A stretch of 64,000 bases of DNA from NCBI GenBank assembly GCA_024644595.1, contig JAHEHL010000002.1, forward strand, positions 227,774 to 291,773. Direction: 5' to 3'. This DNA comes from Porticoccaceae bacterium. GTDB taxonomy: Bacteria; Pseudomonadota; Gammaproteobacteria; Pseudomonadales; Porticoccaceae. The notes beneath the pieces are model-generated. The model worked only from the letters and a program-made list of their open reading frames with translations, did not search any database and had not been told where the DNA came from. The translations under genes and the position numbers were made by a program. Of this stretch, positions 34,423 through 45,836 are shown in pieces (positions within the stretch are counted from its first letter, which is position 1; every line of letters begins with the position of its first letter).

Positions 34423-34519
34423 TGCAGAGCTAACTATGGCTAAATCAGCCTTGAACATAGCGTAATCGGACGCGGGGCTTTAAAATCAGCTGAAAATTGA
34501 CAACCTTAGAACCCATAAC

Positions 34520-36076
34520 ATGACTGACTCGGTTACAAATAGCCACAAACCACTTGTTCTGCTCATTCTTGATGGCTTCGGCTACAGCGATGACAGCCAA
34601 TACAATGCCATTAAAAGTGCTGACGCGCCGACCTGGCAGTCCCTCTGGACGCAGCGCCCCAAAACCCTGATTCATACATCGGGCATGGCTGTGGGCCTGC
34701 CTGAAGGGCAGATGGGCAATTCTGAAGTGGGGCATATGACACTCGGTGCCGGGCGCGTGGTCTACCAAAATTTTACCCGTATCAACAAAGCAATCGCCGA
34801 TGGTGACTTCTTTAGCAATCCGGTCTATTGCGACGCCATCGACCGGGCCCAGCGCAGCGGCAATGCGGTACATGTTATGGGCCTGCTGTCACCTGGTGGC
34901 GTGCACAGTCACGAAGATCATATTAACGCGATGCTCGAGATGGCAGCCCAGCGCGGCGCGAAAAAAATCTACCTGCACGCTTTTCTCGATGGTCGCGACT
35001 GCCCTCCGCGCAGCGCCCAACCCTCGCTGGAAAAAACTCAGGCACTATTGTCGAAACTCGGGGTCGGCAAAATCGCTTCAATCTGTGGTCGCTTTTATGC
35101 CCTTGATCGGGACAATCGTTGGGATCGCGTTACTGAAGCCTACAACTTAATCACCACTGGTGAGGCTACTTACAGAGCCGAGGACCCGATTGAAGCACTC
35201 CAAAATGCCTATGCTCGGGACGAAAATGACGAATTTGTGCGGGCTACAGCCATCGTCGCCGCTGGCGAGAGCCCTACGCAAATAAGCGATGGCGATGCAG
35301 TGATCTTTATGAACTTCCGCCCCGACCGTGCCCGCGAGATTGCCCATGCACTAACTGACTCAGAATTCGAAGGCTTCGAGCGCGCGGCAACACCCAAACT
35401 ATCAACCTTTGTGCAAACCACAGAATATCAAGACACCATTAATGCGCCCTGTGCCTACCCGCCTATTTCGTTGGTCAATTCCCTGGGAGATTATCTTGCC
35501 AGTCAGGGCAAGCGCCAGCTGCGCATAGCTGAAACGGAAAAATATGCCCATGTAACCTTCTTTTTCAGCGGCGGTCGCGAATCGCTCTATGCGGGTGAAG
35601 AGCGTATTCTGGTGCCATCTCCACAGATAGCCACCTACGACAGTAAGCCGGAAATGAGCGCGCCGGAGGTCACTGAAAAACTGGTTGCAGCGATTGGCTC
35701 CGGCAAGTTCGACACTATTATCTGCAACTATGCCAACTGCGATCAGGTCGGCCATACCGGTAATTTTGAGGCATCGGTCAAAGCCGTAGAAGCGGTCGAC
35801 AATAGTCTTGCCCAGGTTGTTGCCGCGATCGAAAAAGCCGGTGGAGAAATACTGATCACCGCAGATCATGGCAATGTGGAAGAGATGTTCGACGAGGCCA
35901 ACAATCAGCCCCACACCCAGCACACTACTCTGCCAGTCCCGCTGGTCTATGTGGGTGATCGTCAGCTCAGCCTCGACAGCGGCGGCTCGCTTGCCGATAT
36001 CGCGCCGACCATGTTGGCGCTGATGGGCCTGGCCAAGCCAGCAGAAATGACTGGCCGATCGTTAATCAAGCAATGA
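34520..36076 (+). CDS. gpmI: 2,3-bisphosphoglycerate-independent phosphoglycerate mutase
   Basis: A 518-residue Mn-dependent mutase. The active-site Ser lies in [14 protein letters not shown]; metal ligands are in LLILDGFGY near the start, [12 protein letters not shown] and ITADHGN. The enzyme interconverts 3- and 2-phosphoglycerate in glycolysis and gluconeogenesis. Its TGA overlaps the envC ATG (ATGA), so the two are coupled, matching the gpmI-envC-ctpA order known in gammaproteobacteria. Confidence 0.97.
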   Translation: MTDSVTNSHKPLVLLILDGFGYSDDSQYNAIKSADAPTWQSLWTQRPKTLIHTSGMAVGLPEGQMGNSEVGHMTLGAGRVVYQNFTRINKAIADGDFFSNPVYCDAIDRAQRSGNAVHVMGLLSPGGVHSHEDHINAMLEMAAQRGAKKIYLHAFLDGRDCPPRSAQPSLEKTQALLSKLGVGKIASICGRFYALDRDNRWDRVTEAYNLITTGEATYRAEDPIEALQNAYARDENDEFVRATAIVAAGESPTQISDGDAVIFMNFRPDRAREIAHALTDSEFEGFERAATPKLSTFVQTTEYQDTINAPCAYPPISLVNSLGDYLASQGKRQLRIAETEKYAHVTFFFSGGRESLYAGEERILVPSPQIATYDSKPEMSAPEVTEKLVAAIGSGKFDTIICNYANCDQVGHTGNFEASVKAVEAVDNSLAQVVAAIEKAGGEILITADHGNVEEMFDEANNQPHTQHTTLPVPLVYVGDRQLSLDSGGSLADIAPTMLALMGLAKPAEMTGRSLIKQ

Positions 36077-37224
36077 AACTAAACAGGCTGGTTATTAATG
36101 GGGCACTCAGCTTTGCTCTATTGGTGGTGTCTGTTAGCGCTTTTTCGAACGCTGACGACAAAGCCAAGCTAGCTAGTTTAAAAAGTGCTATCAGCACCCT
36201 GGAAAAACAGCTTGATAAACGCGACAACGAAAAAAACAGCTTGCTCGCTGAACTCAAAAAAGCCGAAATTGCAGCCGCGCAGGCGAACCAAAACATTCGT
36301 CAACTAAACATCAAAATCGACCAACTCGGCAACAATATTAGCGGGCTTGGCAGACAACAGACCAAGTTAAAAAGCTCGATCAAGAAGCAGAATGCCATGG
36401 TCAGCGAACAACTTGCCGCAGCCTACAAAATGGGCAATCAGGAGCCGATCAAGTTATTGCTCAATCAGGAAGACCCTCAGCAGCTGGCCAGATTACTCAA
36501 GTATTACAGTTATATCCTCGAGGCGCGCAACGAAAAAATTTCCAACTACATCGCTGATGTCGACAGGCTTTCGGCGCTGCAGATGAAATCTATTGAGCAG
36601 AAACGCCTGCTCGACAGCGCCAAAACCGAGCTGGAAAAAGATCAACAAACACTGCTCGCCAGCACCAAGCGAAGACAGGCCACAGTCAAGCAACTCAATG
36701 TGTCGCTGCAAAATGATAAGACCAAGTTGAGTAAACTTCAGAAAGAGCGCAGCGAACTCGAAGAGCTGCTGCAAAATGTTCGCAGCGTGGCAAAAAAAAT
36801 AGCCCTGAAAAGCCCTCCGGGCGGCAAGAGCTTTGCCTCACAGAAAGGCCTCATGAGCTGGCCGCTCAAAGGCCGAATCGCCCATGCATTCGGCAGTCAG
36901 CGCAGCGGCTCACTGCGCTGGGATGGCTGGCTGATCGGCGCCGACAGCGGTGAATCAGTGGCTGCAGTGCACGATGGTCAGGTGATCTTTTCCAACTATA
37001 TGCGTGGATTTGGGCTATTAATTATCGTAAACCACGGCGATGGTTATATGACCCTCTATGCACACAACCAAGAGCTACTCAAAAACACTGGCGACTGGGT
37101 ATTAAGCAACGAACCTATTGCGCGCGCGGGAGATACCGGCGGGCTGGAGAAGCCAGCTCTGTATTTTGAAATTCGCAAACAGGGTCAACCCGCCGACCCA
37201 AAAGCTTGGCTCGGTACGCGCTGA
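36073..37224 (+). CDS. envC: Murein hydrolase activator EnvC
   Basis: A 383-residue periplasmic protein. An N-terminal signal (about 1-27, [15 protein letters not shown]) is followed by a long coiled coil (about 30-250, rich in K, E, L and Q) and a C-terminal LytM domain (about 265-383). The LytM domain is degenerate: LYFEIRKQG replaces the LHFE of active M23 enzymes and the first His is not in an HxxxD context, so the protein activates amidases (AmiA/AmiB) rather than cutting murein itself. It is translationally coupled to gpmI and followed by ctpA. Confidence 0.93.
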   Translation: MKLNRLVINGALSFALLVVSVSAFSNADDKAKLASLKSAISTLEKQLDKRDNEKNSLLAELKKAEIAAAQANQNIRQLNIKIDQLGNNISGLGRQQTKLKSSIKKQNAMVSEQLAAAYKMGNQEPIKLLLNQEDPQQLARLLKYYSYILEARNEKISNYIADVDRLSALQMKSIEQKRLLDSAKTELEKDQQTLLASTKRRQATVKQLNVSLQNDKTKLSKLQKERSELEELLQNVRSVAKKIALKSPPGGKSFASQKGLMSWPLKGRIAHAFGSQRSGSLRWDGWLIGADSGESVAAVHDGQVIFSNYMRGFGLLIIVNHGDGYMTLYAHNQELLKNTGDWVLSNEPIARAGDTGGLEKPALYFEIRKQGQPADPKAWLGTR

Positions 37225-37344
37225 TCAAACACCCACTCAATCTTAATAAAACAGCTAACCGTGCAACGAAATGACAAAAATGAGTTCCAAACTAACAACA
37301 CCCCCCGACCGGGTTTGATTGCGGCTCTAATGGAAAAATAACCT

Positions 37345-38694
37345 ATGTATAAACAGTATTTGACCGCCCCCATAGCATTGTTGTTGTTCGCAACAATCGC
37401 TTTTTTACCACTTCAAGTCACGCTCGCCGAAGACGCCAGTGCTGTCGACAGCGCCGCGAACCAGCAGGAGCGATTACCACTCCGCGAGCTGCGGCTGTTT
37501 ACCCAGGTCTTTGAACAGATCCGTCGCGGCTATGTTGAAGAGGTCGCCGACACCGAGCTATTGGAAAATGCCATCGCCGGACTGCTGCTGGAACTCGACC
37601 CTCACTCTGTCTATTTAAATGCAAATGATTATGACGACCTGCAGGAAGCCGCGACCGGAGAATACGGTGGACTGGGACTCGAAGTCGGTTCCGAACGAGG
37701 CATGATCAAGGTTATTTCACCTATCGATGGTTCGCCCGCAGCTAAAGCAGGCATACAGGCCGGCGATCTAATTGTTGAAGTCGATAACACGCCCGTTCGC
37801 GGCATGGCCGTACAGAAGGCAATAGACAAACTGCGGGGAGAGAAGGGCACCAATATTCGTCTGACGGTTCTGCGCGAAGGCGAGGATGCACCGATTGAAA
37901 TTGAGATCACCAGAGACATTATTCAGCTCAGCTCTGTGCGCAGTCGCCTGCTCGAACCGGGCTACGGCTATGTTCGAGTTTCTCAATTTCAGGTCACTTC
38001 GGGAAAAGATTTCAAAGATGCACTGAAGTCACTGCAGCAAGAGGGGCCGCTAAAAGGCGTAATCATCGATTTGCGCAACAATCCGGGTGGACTGGTCCCG
38101 GCCTCAGTGGAGATTGCCGATGCGGTGCTCGATAGCGGCACCGTAGTCTATACCGAGGGGCGCCTGCCAAGTGCCAATACACGCTTTGAAGCCACTGAAG
38201 GTGACCTGATTGCAGGCACCCCAATCGTTGTCCTGATCAACGGAGGAAGTGCCTCTGCCTCGGAAATCGTCGCCGGCGCACTGCAAGACCATCAGCGCGC
38301 AGCCATTATCGGCACACAAAGTTTTGGCAAGGGTTCAGTGCAAACGGTGATCCCGCTGGGTGATGGCCGCGCCGTTAAACTTACAACCGCACGTTACTTC
38401 ACCCCCAGCGGCCGCTCTATTCAGGCCGAGGGAATTGTGCCAGACATCGTTGTCGAGCCCGCCGAAATTAGGCGCTACACCAAGCGCAAGCAACTTCGTG
38501 AAGCGGATCTTGAGGGACATCTGGAGCAAGCCGACAGCAAGCTCGAGCCGGCTCAGAATGACGATAAAAGTGTCACCGATGACAACCAGCTCTATGAAGC
38601 GCTTAACGTGTTAAAAGGGTTTCAATTATTGGGCAAAGCAGTTTTCAGTAAAGCTGATACTTTGCCAGATATCCCTGATACTGAGATGAAATAA
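37345..38694 (+). CDS. ctpA: Carboxyl-terminal processing protease (S41)
   Basis: A 449-residue periplasmic protease. A signal peptide (about 1-28) is followed by a PDZ domain (GGLGLEVG ... SPAAKAGIQAGDLIVEVD), then the catalytic S41 core with Ser in GGSASASEIVAGAL and Lys in SFGKGSVQT. This is the CtpA type, which trims or degrades peptidoglycan-associated and regulatory proteins. It follows envC by 120 bases and is ended by a strong hairpin. Confidence 0.95.
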   Translation: MYKQYLTAPIALLLFATIAFLPLQVTLAEDASAVDSAANQQERLPLRELRLFTQVFEQIRRGYVEEVADTELLENAIAGLLLELDPHSVYLNANDYDDLQEAATGEYGGLGLEVGSERGMIKVISPIDGSPAAKAGIQAGDLIVEVDNTPVRGMAVQKAIDKLRGEKGTNIRLTVLREGEDAPIEIEITRDIIQLSSVRSRLLEPGYGYVRVSQFQVTSGKDFKDALKSLQQEGPLKGVIIDLRNNPGGLVPASVEIADAVLDSGTVVYTEGRLPSANTRFEATEGDLIAGTPIVVLINGGSASASEIVAGALQDHQRAAIIGTQSFGKGSVQTVIPLGDGRAVKLTTARYFTPSGRSIQAEGIVPDIVVEPAEIRRYTKRKQLREADLEGHLEQADSKLEPAQNDDKSVTDDNQLYEALNVLKGFQLLGKAVFSKADTLPDIPDTEMK

Positions 38695-38703
38695 GAATAA
38701 TTC

Positions 38704-38724
38704 GGGGCCGGGAGGCCCCTTTTT
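38704..38724 (+). terminator. Intrinsic terminator after ctpA
   Basis: GGGGCC-GGGA-GGCCCC followed by TTTTT, 9 bases after the ctpA stop. It separates ctpA from the convergent mscS. Confidence 0.9.
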
Positions 38725-38759
38725 AGTCAGATACTTTTAAGCAGAGATGTTACCTGCAC

Positions 38760-39563
38760 TTACTGGTGAAGATGAACATCTCGCTGCGGGTAGGGGATGG
38801 AGATACCGTTGGCGTCGAAGGCTTTTTTGACCGCTTCGGTAAGACTGAAATGCACCGCCCAGTAATCACTGCTGGCAACCCAGGGCCGACAAACCAGATT
38901 AACGCTGCTATCGGCCAGTGCGACAACAGCAATAACCGGCTTCGGCTCTTCGAGTATACGCGCGTCCGCTGCGAGCACAGCTTCGAGCACACTGCGTGCG
39001 GCATCTATATCGTCCCGGTAGCCGATACCAAAAATCAGGTCGATACGACGCGTATCGTTAGCTGAGTAGTTGATGATATTGCCACTGATAATTTGACCGT
39101 TGGGAACAATGACTTTTTTGTTGTCGCCGGTATGCAGCTCAGTAGTAAAGATCTGAATACTTTGAATCACCCCGGAGGTGCCGGCTGCTTCGACAAAATC
39201 GCCCACTTTAAACGGGCGAAAGATCAGCAGCAACACACCGGCGGCAAAGTTGGACAGCGACCCCTGCAGGGCCAAACCCACCGCCAGTCCGGCGGCACCA
39301 ATAATGGCGACAAAGGAGGCGGTCTGCACACCGAGCTGGCCGAGCGCGGCGATACAGACAAATATCAGTAACCCATAGTAAGTAAGGCTACCGACAAAAT
39401 GCCGGATCGCAGGATCGATGGCGTTCTTCTCCATTAGCTTTTCGAGCATTGCCGACAGTCGCCGGATTACCCATTTACCGACGGCAAAAATAACCAGCGC
39501 CATAAGCACTTTGATGCCATATTGAATGACCAGTGCCTGAATTGCCTCAAATTTTTCTTCCAT
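38760..39563 (-). CDS. mscS: Small-conductance mechanosensitive channel MscS
   Basis: A 267-residue channel with three N-terminal helices (about 13-32, 55-78 and 84-112) and the pore-lining helix rich in Gly and Ala (IGAAGLAVGLALQGSLSNFAAG). The cytosolic beta and alpha/beta domains follow (FKVGDFVEAAGTSGVIQ, VPNGQIISGNIINYS). It opens on membrane tension to release solutes under hypo-osmotic shock. The gene is on its own, close to parC in the same direction. Confidence 0.94.
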   Translation of the reverse strand: MEEKFEAIQALVIQYGIKVLMALVIFAVGKWVIRRLSAMLEKLMEKNAIDPAIRHFVGSLTYYGLLIFVCIAALGQLGVQTASFVAIIGAAGLAVGLALQGSLSNFAAGVLLLIFRPFKVGDFVEAAGTSGVIQSIQIFTTELHTGDNKKVIVPNGQIISGNIINYSANDTRRIDLIFGIGYRDDIDAARSVLEAVLAADARILEEPKPVIAVVALADSSVNLVCRPWVASSDYWAVHFSLTEAVKKAFDANGISIPYPQRDVHLHQ

Positions 39564-39602
39564 GATTGTCTCCTTGTTGATTGCCGCCGCTCTGGCGCGT
39601 TA

Positions 39603-41855
39603 CTACGTGTTTTCTATTTCAAGTTTATCCACTTTCTGAAACCCGCGCGGTAATTTATGTCCGCGCCGGCCACGCTCACCCCGATAGTGCTCGAGGTCTT
39701 TGCTCTTCATAACAAGATAGCGCTTTCCTGAATGGACGACCAGTGAATCGCCCTCGGAAATAACCCCGTAATCGATCACAAACTCTTCACGCGCCTGCAG
39801 TCGCGAACCGGGAATATTAATAATTTTATTGCCTTTACCTCGCGCCAGCTCGGGTAGCTCTGCTATCGGGAAGACCAAAAGACGACCTTCATTGCTGACC
39901 GCTGCAATCAAGGCATTGGCGTCATTGACCAACTTTGGCGATAAGATACGAGCACCTTTGGGCAACGAGACCACCGCTTTACCGGCACGGTTTTTGGTGT
40001 AGAGATCGCCAATATTGCCAACAAATCCATAACCCGCGTCAGTGCCCAGCAGCACTTTCTGATCGTCTGCACCCATAATCACATCAGTGAACATTGCCCC
40101 AGGAGCGACATTAAGCCGTCCAGTTGCCGGCTCACCCTGCCCGCGTGCCGAAGGCAGTGTATGCCCCGGCAGCGCATAGAAACGCCCGTTAGAGTCCTGT
40201 AAGAAGACATTCTGATTACTGCGCCCAAACGCTGCGGAGAGGAAGCTATCACCAGACTTGTAGCTCAATGCAGTGGGATCAATATCGTGACCCTTGGCCG
40301 CCCTGATCCAACCCTTGTCAGAGAGTACCGCCGTGATCGGTTCGGCGATAAGGAGATCTTTTTCGTTAAAGGCCTGCGCTTCGCCGCGCTCAACCAGCGG
40401 CGAGCGCCGCTCATCACCAAACTCTTCAGCGCTGGCTTTGAGCTCATTTTTAACCAGGGTTTTTAAGCGCGCGTCGGAACCGAGAATCAACTCCAGCTCG
40501 GCCTTCTCTTTCGCCAGCTCATCCTGTTCTGCACGAATCTTCACTTCTTCCAGTCTCGCCAACTGACGCAACTTGGTGTCGAGTATATATTCCGCCTGTA
40601 CATCGGAGAGGCCAAAGCGCGCTATCAAAGCTGGCTTTGGCTCGTCCTCTGTACGAATAATATGAATCACCTCATCAATATTCAAAAAGGCGATTAACAA
40701 ACCATCTAACAGGTGCAGACGCTTGTCGACTTTCTCTAGGCGATATGCCAGTCGGCGGCGTGTGACATCGGTTCTAAACAGCAGCCAGTTCTTGAGAATC
40801 TCACGCAGGTTCATCACCCCAGGCTTGCCATTAATGCCGATAATATTGAGGTTAATCCGGTAGCTGCGCTCGAGATCCGTGGTCGAGAACAGATGGTCCA
40901 TCAGCGCTTCGGTGTCGACACGATTGGATCGCGGCGTAATAACCAGACGAGTCGGATTCTCATGATCCGATTCGTCGCGCAAGTCTTCTACCATGGGCAG
41001 TTTTTTGTTGCGCATCTGGCTCGCAATCTGCTCGAGAATCTTCGAGCCCGAGGCCTGGAACGGCAGTGCATTAACAATAATATCGCCATCTTCGCGGTGC
41101 CACACCGCACGCATTTTTACCGAGCCGCGACCGGTTTCGTAGACATTTTTAATATCCGACCGCGAAGTGATAATCTCTGCGTCCGTTGGGAAGTCAGGCG
41201 CTTTAATAAACTCCATCAGCTCATCAATATCGGCTTTTGGGTTATCCAGCAGATGCAGACAGGCAGCCACTACCTCATTGAGATTGTGGGGTGGAATATC
41301 GGTGGCCATGCCGACAGCGATACCGGTGGTGCCATTTAATAACACATTGGGCACGCGCGCTGGCAGAATCTCAGGCTCGTCCATGGTGGCATCGAAATTG
41401 GGGCGCCAATCTGCGGTACCCTGACCCAGTTCCGAGAGTAATGCATCAGCGTACTTGGAGAGTTTGGACTCGGTGTAACGCATGGCGGCAAACGATTTCG
41501 GATCGTCCGGCGAACCCCAGTTACCCTGACCATCGACCAGCGGATAGCGATAGGAGAACGGCTGCGCCATCAGCACCATTGCCTCATAGGCGGCGCTGTC
41601 TCCGTGAGGGTGAAACTTGCCAATTACATCGCCGACGGTTCGCGCTGACTTTTTATATTTCGCGCTGGCCTTGAGACCCAGCTCACTCATGGCATAGATG
41701 ATGCGTCGCTGCACCGGCTTGAGGCCATCGCCAATATGCGGCAGCGCACGGTCGAGAATCACATACATCGAGTAATCCAGATAGGCCTGTTCGACATACT
41801 GGCTCATCGGTCGGCGCTCTAGACCTTCATTGTTAAACATTACGATATCGTTCAT
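39603..41855 (-). CDS. parC: DNA topoisomerase IV subunit A
   Basis: A 750-residue type IIA topoisomerase subunit. The N-terminal segment [18 protein letters not shown], the quinolone-determining segment [17 protein letters not shown] and catalytic Tyr in [11 protein letters not shown] are present. The C-terminal beta-pinwheel is of ParC type (five-bladed or shorter) rather than the longer GyrA type. With ParE it decatenates daughter chromosomes. It lies 23 bases downstream of parE. Confidence 0.97.
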   Translation of the reverse strand: MNDIVMFNNEGLERRPMSQYVEQAYLDYSMYVILDRALPHIGDGLKPVQRRIIYAMSELGLKASAKYKKSARTVGDVIGKFHPHGDSAAYEAMVLMAQPFSYRYPLVDGQGNWGSPDDPKSFAAMRYTESKLSKYADALLSELGQGTADWRPNFDATMDEPEILPARVPNVLLNGTTGIAVGMATDIPPHNLNEVVAACLHLLDNPKADIDELMEFIKAPDFPTDAEIITSRSDIKNVYETGRGSVKMRAVWHREDGDIIVNALPFQASGSKILEQIASQMRNKKLPMVEDLRDESDHENPTRLVITPRSNRVDTEALMDHLFSTTDLERSYRINLNIIGINGKPGVMNLREILKNWLLFRTDVTRRRLAYRLEKVDKRLHLLDGLLIAFLNIDEVIHIIRTEDEPKPALIARFGLSDVQAEYILDTKLRQLARLEEVKIRAEQDELAKEKAELELILGSDARLKTLVKNELKASAEEFGDERRSPLVERGEAQAFNEKDLLIAEPITAVLSDKGWIRAAKGHDIDPTALSYKSGDSFLSAAFGRSNQNVFLQDSNGRFYALPGHTLPSARGQGEPATGRLNVAPGAMFTDVIMGADDQKVLLGTDAGYGFVGNIGDLYTKNRAGKAVVSLPKGARILSPKLVNDANALIAAVSNEGRLLVFPIAELPELARGKGNKIINIPGSRLQAREEFVIDYGVISEGDSLVVHSGKRYLVMKSKDLEHYRGERGRRGHKLPRGFQKVDKLEIENT

Positions 41856-41878
41856 CGTTTTTCCTATCTCAAAAACAG

Positions 41879-43771
41879 TTAAAGATCGGCAATACCGGCC
41901 AGATTTCCTTTACTTTCCAGCCAGCTGCGACGATCTGGAGCACGCTTTTTCGCCAGCAGCATATCCATCATCGAATTGGTGTCATCACCGGCATCCACAG
42001 TCAGCTGCACCAATCGTCGGGTATCGGGATTCATGGTCGTCTCACGCAGTTGCAATGGGTTCATTTCACCCAGTCCTTTAAAGCGCTGAACGTTGACCTT
42101 GCCGCGTTTATTCTCAGCCTGAATACGATCGAGAACACCCTGCTTTTCCGACTCATCGAGGGCATAGTAGACCTCTTTGCCGACATCGATGCGGAACAGC
42201 GGCGGCATCGCCACATAGACGTGGCCTGCGCTAACCAACGGCCGGAAGTGACGTACAAAAAGCGCGCAGAGCAGGGTGGCAATATGCAAGCCATCGGAGT
42301 CGGCATCGGCGAGAATGCAAATTTTGTGGTAGCGCAGCTTTTCCAGATTGTCGACAGCGGGATCAATACCCAATGCGACCGAAATATCGTGCACTTCTTG
42401 TGAGGCGAGAATCTCTTGTGAGTCAACTTCCCAGGTATTCAGAATCTTACCGCGCAACGGCATGATCGCCTGATTTTCGCGATTGCGCGCCTGCTTAGCA
42501 GAACCGCCAGCTGAGTCGCCTTCAACAAAAAAGATCTCGCAACGCTCCGGCTCGCCACTGGAACAGTCGGCTAGCTTGCCCGGCAGCGCTGGCCCTTGGG
42601 TAACCTTTTTGCGCACCACTTTTTTGCTTGCGCGCATACGGCTCTGTGCGCTAAAAATGCACAGCTCAGCGAGCTTTTCGGCTTCTTCCGTATGCTGGTT
42701 GAGCCACAGGCTAAAGGAATCTTTGACCACCCCAGAGACAAAGGCCGCGGCCTGCCGCGATGACAATCGATCTTTGGTCTGACCAGAAAACTGAGGGTCT
42801 TCAAGCTTCGATGACAACACAAAACTACAGCGGTCCCAGATATCGTCCGGCGTCAGTTTGACGCCGCGCGGCAGCAGGTTTCTGAACTCGCAAAACTCAC
42901 GCATGGCCTCAAGCAAGCCAGTTCGCAAACCATTGACATGGGTACCGCCCTGGGGCGTGGGAATCAAATTAACATAACTCTCCTGCACCAGATCACCGCC
43001 CTCGGGCAACCACTGCACCGCCCAATCAGCAGCTTCATTGGCCGCCGCATAGGTGCCGACAAACGGTAGGGCTGGCAGCAACTCCCAACCCTGCAGCGCG
43101 CTGGAGAGATAGTCTGGCAATCCGTCCTGGTAATACCACTCTTCACTTTCGTCGCTGTTCTCGTCATAGAAGCTGACGGTCAGGCCGCTGCACAGCACCG
43201 CTTTGGCGCGCAGTACATGACGCAGTCGCGGCAGGGAGAATTTAACCGAATCAAAATAACCGGGATTAGGCCAGAAGCGCAAAATGGTACCGGTGTTACG
43301 CTGGCCACAACTATCAATCACCTGCAGATTGGATATCTTGTCGCCGTTGGCAAAGACAATTTGATGTACATTGCCACCACGCTTCACGGTGACCTCGAGC
43401 TTGTCGGAGAGCGCATTTACCACCGACACACCAACCCCGTGCAAACCACCGGAAAACTGATAATTTTTATTGGAGAATTTACCGCCTGCGTGCAGTGTCG
43501 AAAGAATTACTTCAACACCAGGAAGGCCCTGCTCAGGGTGGATATCTACCGGCATACCGCGGCCATCATCACAAACCGACAGAGAGCCATCCTTGTGCAG
43601 CGTGACATCTATGCGACTGGCGTGTCCGGCCAGTGCTTCGTCGACACTATTGTCGATAACCTCTTGTGCGAGGTGATTGGGGCGACTGGTGTCGGTGTAC
43701 ATGCCCGGCCGTTTTTTAACCGGATCCAGTCCCGTGAGGACTTCAATATCTTCTGCGTTATATGTGCTCAT
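41879..43771 (-). CDS. parE: DNA topoisomerase IV subunit B
   Basis: A 630-residue ATPase subunit. GHKL-ATPase motifs are [21 protein letters not shown] and [14 protein letters not shown]; the TOPRIM part has [14 protein letters not shown] and ILADADSDG. The residue count matches ParE (about 630) and is much shorter than GyrB (about 800). It is the middle gene of yqiA-parE-parC. Confidence 0.97.
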   Translation of the reverse strand: MSTYNAEDIEVLTGLDPVKKRPGMYTDTSRPNHLAQEVIDNSVDEALAGHASRIDVTLHKDGSLSVCDDGRGMPVDIHPEQGLPGVEVILSTLHAGGKFSNKNYQFSGGLHGVGVSVVNALSDKLEVTVKRGGNVHQIVFANGDKISNLQVIDSCGQRNTGTILRFWPNPGYFDSVKFSLPRLRHVLRAKAVLCSGLTVSFYDENSDESEEWYYQDGLPDYLSSALQGWELLPALPFVGTYAAANEAADWAVQWLPEGGDLVQESYVNLIPTPQGGTHVNGLRTGLLEAMREFCEFRNLLPRGVKLTPDDIWDRCSFVLSSKLEDPQFSGQTKDRLSSRQAAAFVSGVVKDSFSLWLNQHTEEAEKLAELCIFSAQSRMRASKKVVRKKVTQGPALPGKLADCSSGEPERCEIFFVEGDSAGGSAKQARNRENQAIMPLRGKILNTWEVDSQEILASQEVHDISVALGIDPAVDNLEKLRYHKICILADADSDGLHIATLLCALFVRHFRPLVSAGHVYVAMPPLFRIDVGKEVYYALDESEKQGVLDRIQAENKRGKVNVQRFKGLGEMNPLQLRETTMNPDTRRLVQLTVDAGDDTNSMMDMLLAKKRAPDRRSWLESKGNLAGIADL

Positions 43772-43778
43772 GCGCTCT

Positions 43779-44393
43779 TTAGGTCAGGTTGTTTTTCTGA
43801 TTGCGAACGGCCGCTGCAACCAGAAACTGGTGGATGGTTTCCAGATGTCGATGATAGTCAATAAAGCTATGATCGCCACCGGATTCGAGAATTATATTGC
43901 AGCCCGTATAGCGCTGCTGCGCATCACGATAATCAAGCACTTCGTCACCGCTTTGCAATAGCACCAGGTAATTTTTTTGCTTTTTTATCACCTGCGGGTC
44001 CCAGCGTCGATATTCATCAATATGCTGTGGCTCAAATAACCAGGTCTCGCCGCTGTGGTAGTTGCTGTTTTCACCCAGCCATTTATCCAAACCCCGGGCC
44101 GGGCTCACAGCTGGGTTGATCAGCACCGCCGCAATATTTTCAGATACAAATTTCTCTACCAGACAGGTGGCATAGAAGCCTCCCATGGAGCTGCCAATCA
44201 CCCATATAGGATCAGACCGTTGCGCGTTGACGATGGCGCATAACAATGCCATGGCGCGATCTGCATAGGGAGGGAGCTCGGGGCAGATAAACTCTATTTC
44301 AGGGGCGTTTTGGGCAACCCACTGCTGGGTCTGCTGTGCCTTCGCGGACGCAGGCGAACTGTTAAACCCATGTAGATAAAGTAGCGCTGGCAT
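43779..44393 (-). CDS. yqiA: Esterase YqiA
   Basis: A 204-residue alpha/beta-hydrolase. It begins MPALLYLHGFNSSPAS, has the nucleophile Ser in GSSMGGFYA, and His in GGDHSFIDYHRH. E. coli YqiA hydrolyses short acyl esters such as palmitoyl-CoA and p-nitrophenyl substrates; the natural substrate is uncertain. It is directly upstream of parE (7 bases), as in E. coli. Confidence 0.93.
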   Translation of the reverse strand: MPALLYLHGFNSSPASAKAQQTQQWVAQNAPEIEFICPELPPYADRAMALLCAIVNAQRSDPIWVIGSSMGGFYATCLVEKFVSENIAAVLINPAVSPARGLDKWLGENSNYHSGETWLFEPQHIDEYRRWDPQVIKKQKNYLVLLQSGDEVLDYRDAQQRYTGCNIILESGGDHSFIDYHRHLETIHQFLVAAAVRNQKNNLT

Positions 44394-44519
44394 AGATATC
44401 AGTGATTTTTTTACGTGCGCGCATTATAGCCAAACTGATAACTTTTTAGTCGATTGATTGGAGGTAAAAGGGAACAAAGTGGATCAGACTAAACTGACGA
44501 CGGCTATGTCAAAAAATGC

Positions 44520-45305
44520 TTAATACCCAACACAGCTGCGATCGCACTGCTGCGAAAAGTCGTTTAAGAACTCGACGCCAGTTTGCAATGTGCCGTCGGC
44601 ATGCAAATCAATCCAGCGATATCCAGGCGGGTGCTCGGCGAGGGCGAAGTCATCACTGTGAGGCTCGAACTGGACGCAGCTCGATGGGGTTGAATACACC
44701 GGAATGGTTCCCCACAGACTGTCGTGGTGCTGGTGCACATGACCGGTAATCACTGCTTTAACCTGGCCCTGCTCGACCAGCATCTGATGCAATCGATCAT
44801 GGTTGTCGATCTGCTGGCGATCAAGCCAAGTAGAGTTAACTTTGACCGGTGAATGATGCATCGCTACCAACAATGGTCTGCCTGTCAGTTCTTTTAAACT
44901 CTGCTCGGCAAACGCCAGTTCGGCATCTGAGAAATGCCCGCCCGGCTGACCTTCTTTGGAGCTATCCAGCAGCAGGATTGACCATTCGCCCGCATGATAG
45001 ATGCGACGTCGCGGATAGTTGATCAGATTGGCCTGCATCAACTCGAGCTTATCGTGATTGCCCGGCAACCAGATCGCATCGCAGTCTTTTTCAGTGAGAA
45101 TTCTGTTTAGCAGTCTGTAAGCTTGGGGTTGGTGATCGCTGGCCAGATCGCCGGTAAGCAACAACAGCGTATCACTGCGACCTAGAGTATCAACAGCTTG
45201 TAGCACAGAGCGAAAACTATCAAAGGTCGTAACACCACCAAGTGTTTCCTGTTCGTTTTCACCCAGATGTAGATCGGTAATTTGAGTAATTCGCACTGCG
45301 CTCAT
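44520..45305 (-). CDS. cpdA: 3',5'-cyclic-AMP phosphodiesterase CpdA
   Basis: A 261-residue metallophosphoesterase. Motifs are ITDLHLGENEQE, LLLTGDLASDHQP, WLPGNHDKLEL, MHHSPVKVNS and ITGHVHQHHD, which give the di-metal site. This is the class III cAMP phosphodiesterase CpdA, which lowers cAMP and so CRP activity. It lies between yqiB and yqiA in the conserved cluster. Confidence 0.95.
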   Translation of the reverse strand: MSAVRITQITDLHLGENEQETLGGVTTFDSFRSVLQAVDTLGRSDTLLLLTGDLASDHQPQAYRLLNRILTEKDCDAIWLPGNHDKLELMQANLINYPRRRIYHAGEWSILLLDSSKEGQPGGHFSDAELAFAEQSLKELTGRPLLVAMHHSPVKVNSTWLDRQQIDNHDRLHQMLVEQGQVKAVITGHVHQHHDSLWGTIPVYSTPSSCVQFEPHSDDFALAEHPPGYRWIDLHADGTLQTGVEFLNDFSQQCDRSCVGY

Positions 45306-45323
45306 TAATTTTCTCGCAACCCC

Positions 45324-45770
45324 TCAAAGAGATATTTTCACTCTGCTCATACCATGGCTCAATCCATGCGATAGCAGATCACTTAAAAACATATTCCACT
45401 GCCATTTTTCGTCCGGCGCCTGCATCGGGGGCGTTTCAGCCAATGCCCAAGGAATCGTTCTGTCGCTACACCACTCGACCACTTCTGCCATCCGCGCGTC
45501 GTGATAGATGCGTACTTTAATCTGAATCTCTGGCAACCATCGTGGTCGCACACTGTCGGCAACGATACTCAACAAATGGGTATAGCGAGTAACCTCCTCA
45601 ACGGTAATCTGCATACCACTATCGTACCCATGAGTGAAGTCAACTCGAATGCTGCGATCCAGATTTAGCGGGTCCGGCACCAAGCGCTGCAAGCGTGCAT
45701 AGTTGAGTTCACACTCACTGTGCAGACGTGCCAGATCATGCAGTTGGCGCCTGGTTTCAGATGCTGACAA
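45324..45770 (-). CDS. yqiB: DUF1249 protein YqiB
   Basis: A 148-residue cytosolic protein of the YqiB/DUF1249 family (segments HDLARLHSECELNYARL, VEEVTRYTHLLSI and IRIYHDARMAEV with WKWQW-like end). Function is unknown, but it is conserved between nudF and cpdA. The start appears to be TTG at 45768-45770 with a weak GAG site; ATG is lacking in this region. Confidence 0.88.
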   Translation of the reverse strand: MSASETRRQLHDLARLHSECELNYARLQRLVPDPLNLDRSIRVDFTHGYDSGMQITVEEVTRYTHLLSIVADSVRPRWLPEIQIKVRIYHDARMAEVVEWCSDRTIPWALAETPPMQAPDEKWQWNMFLSDLLSHGLSHGMSRVKISL

Positions 45771-45836
45771 AGTCTCTACTCGCTGGTCGTGATGCAGTTA
45801 ACTTTTTCACCGTGGTTAGCCTTTTTAATCTGATAT

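Noticed and set aside
36073-37224. EnvC as an active M23 endopeptidase
   Set aside because: The zinc ligands are not all present (LYFE instead of LHFE), so it is called an amidase activator.
43217-43864. 215-codon frame antisense to parE
   Set aside because: It mirrors a conserved topoisomerase gene and shows no protein-family pattern.
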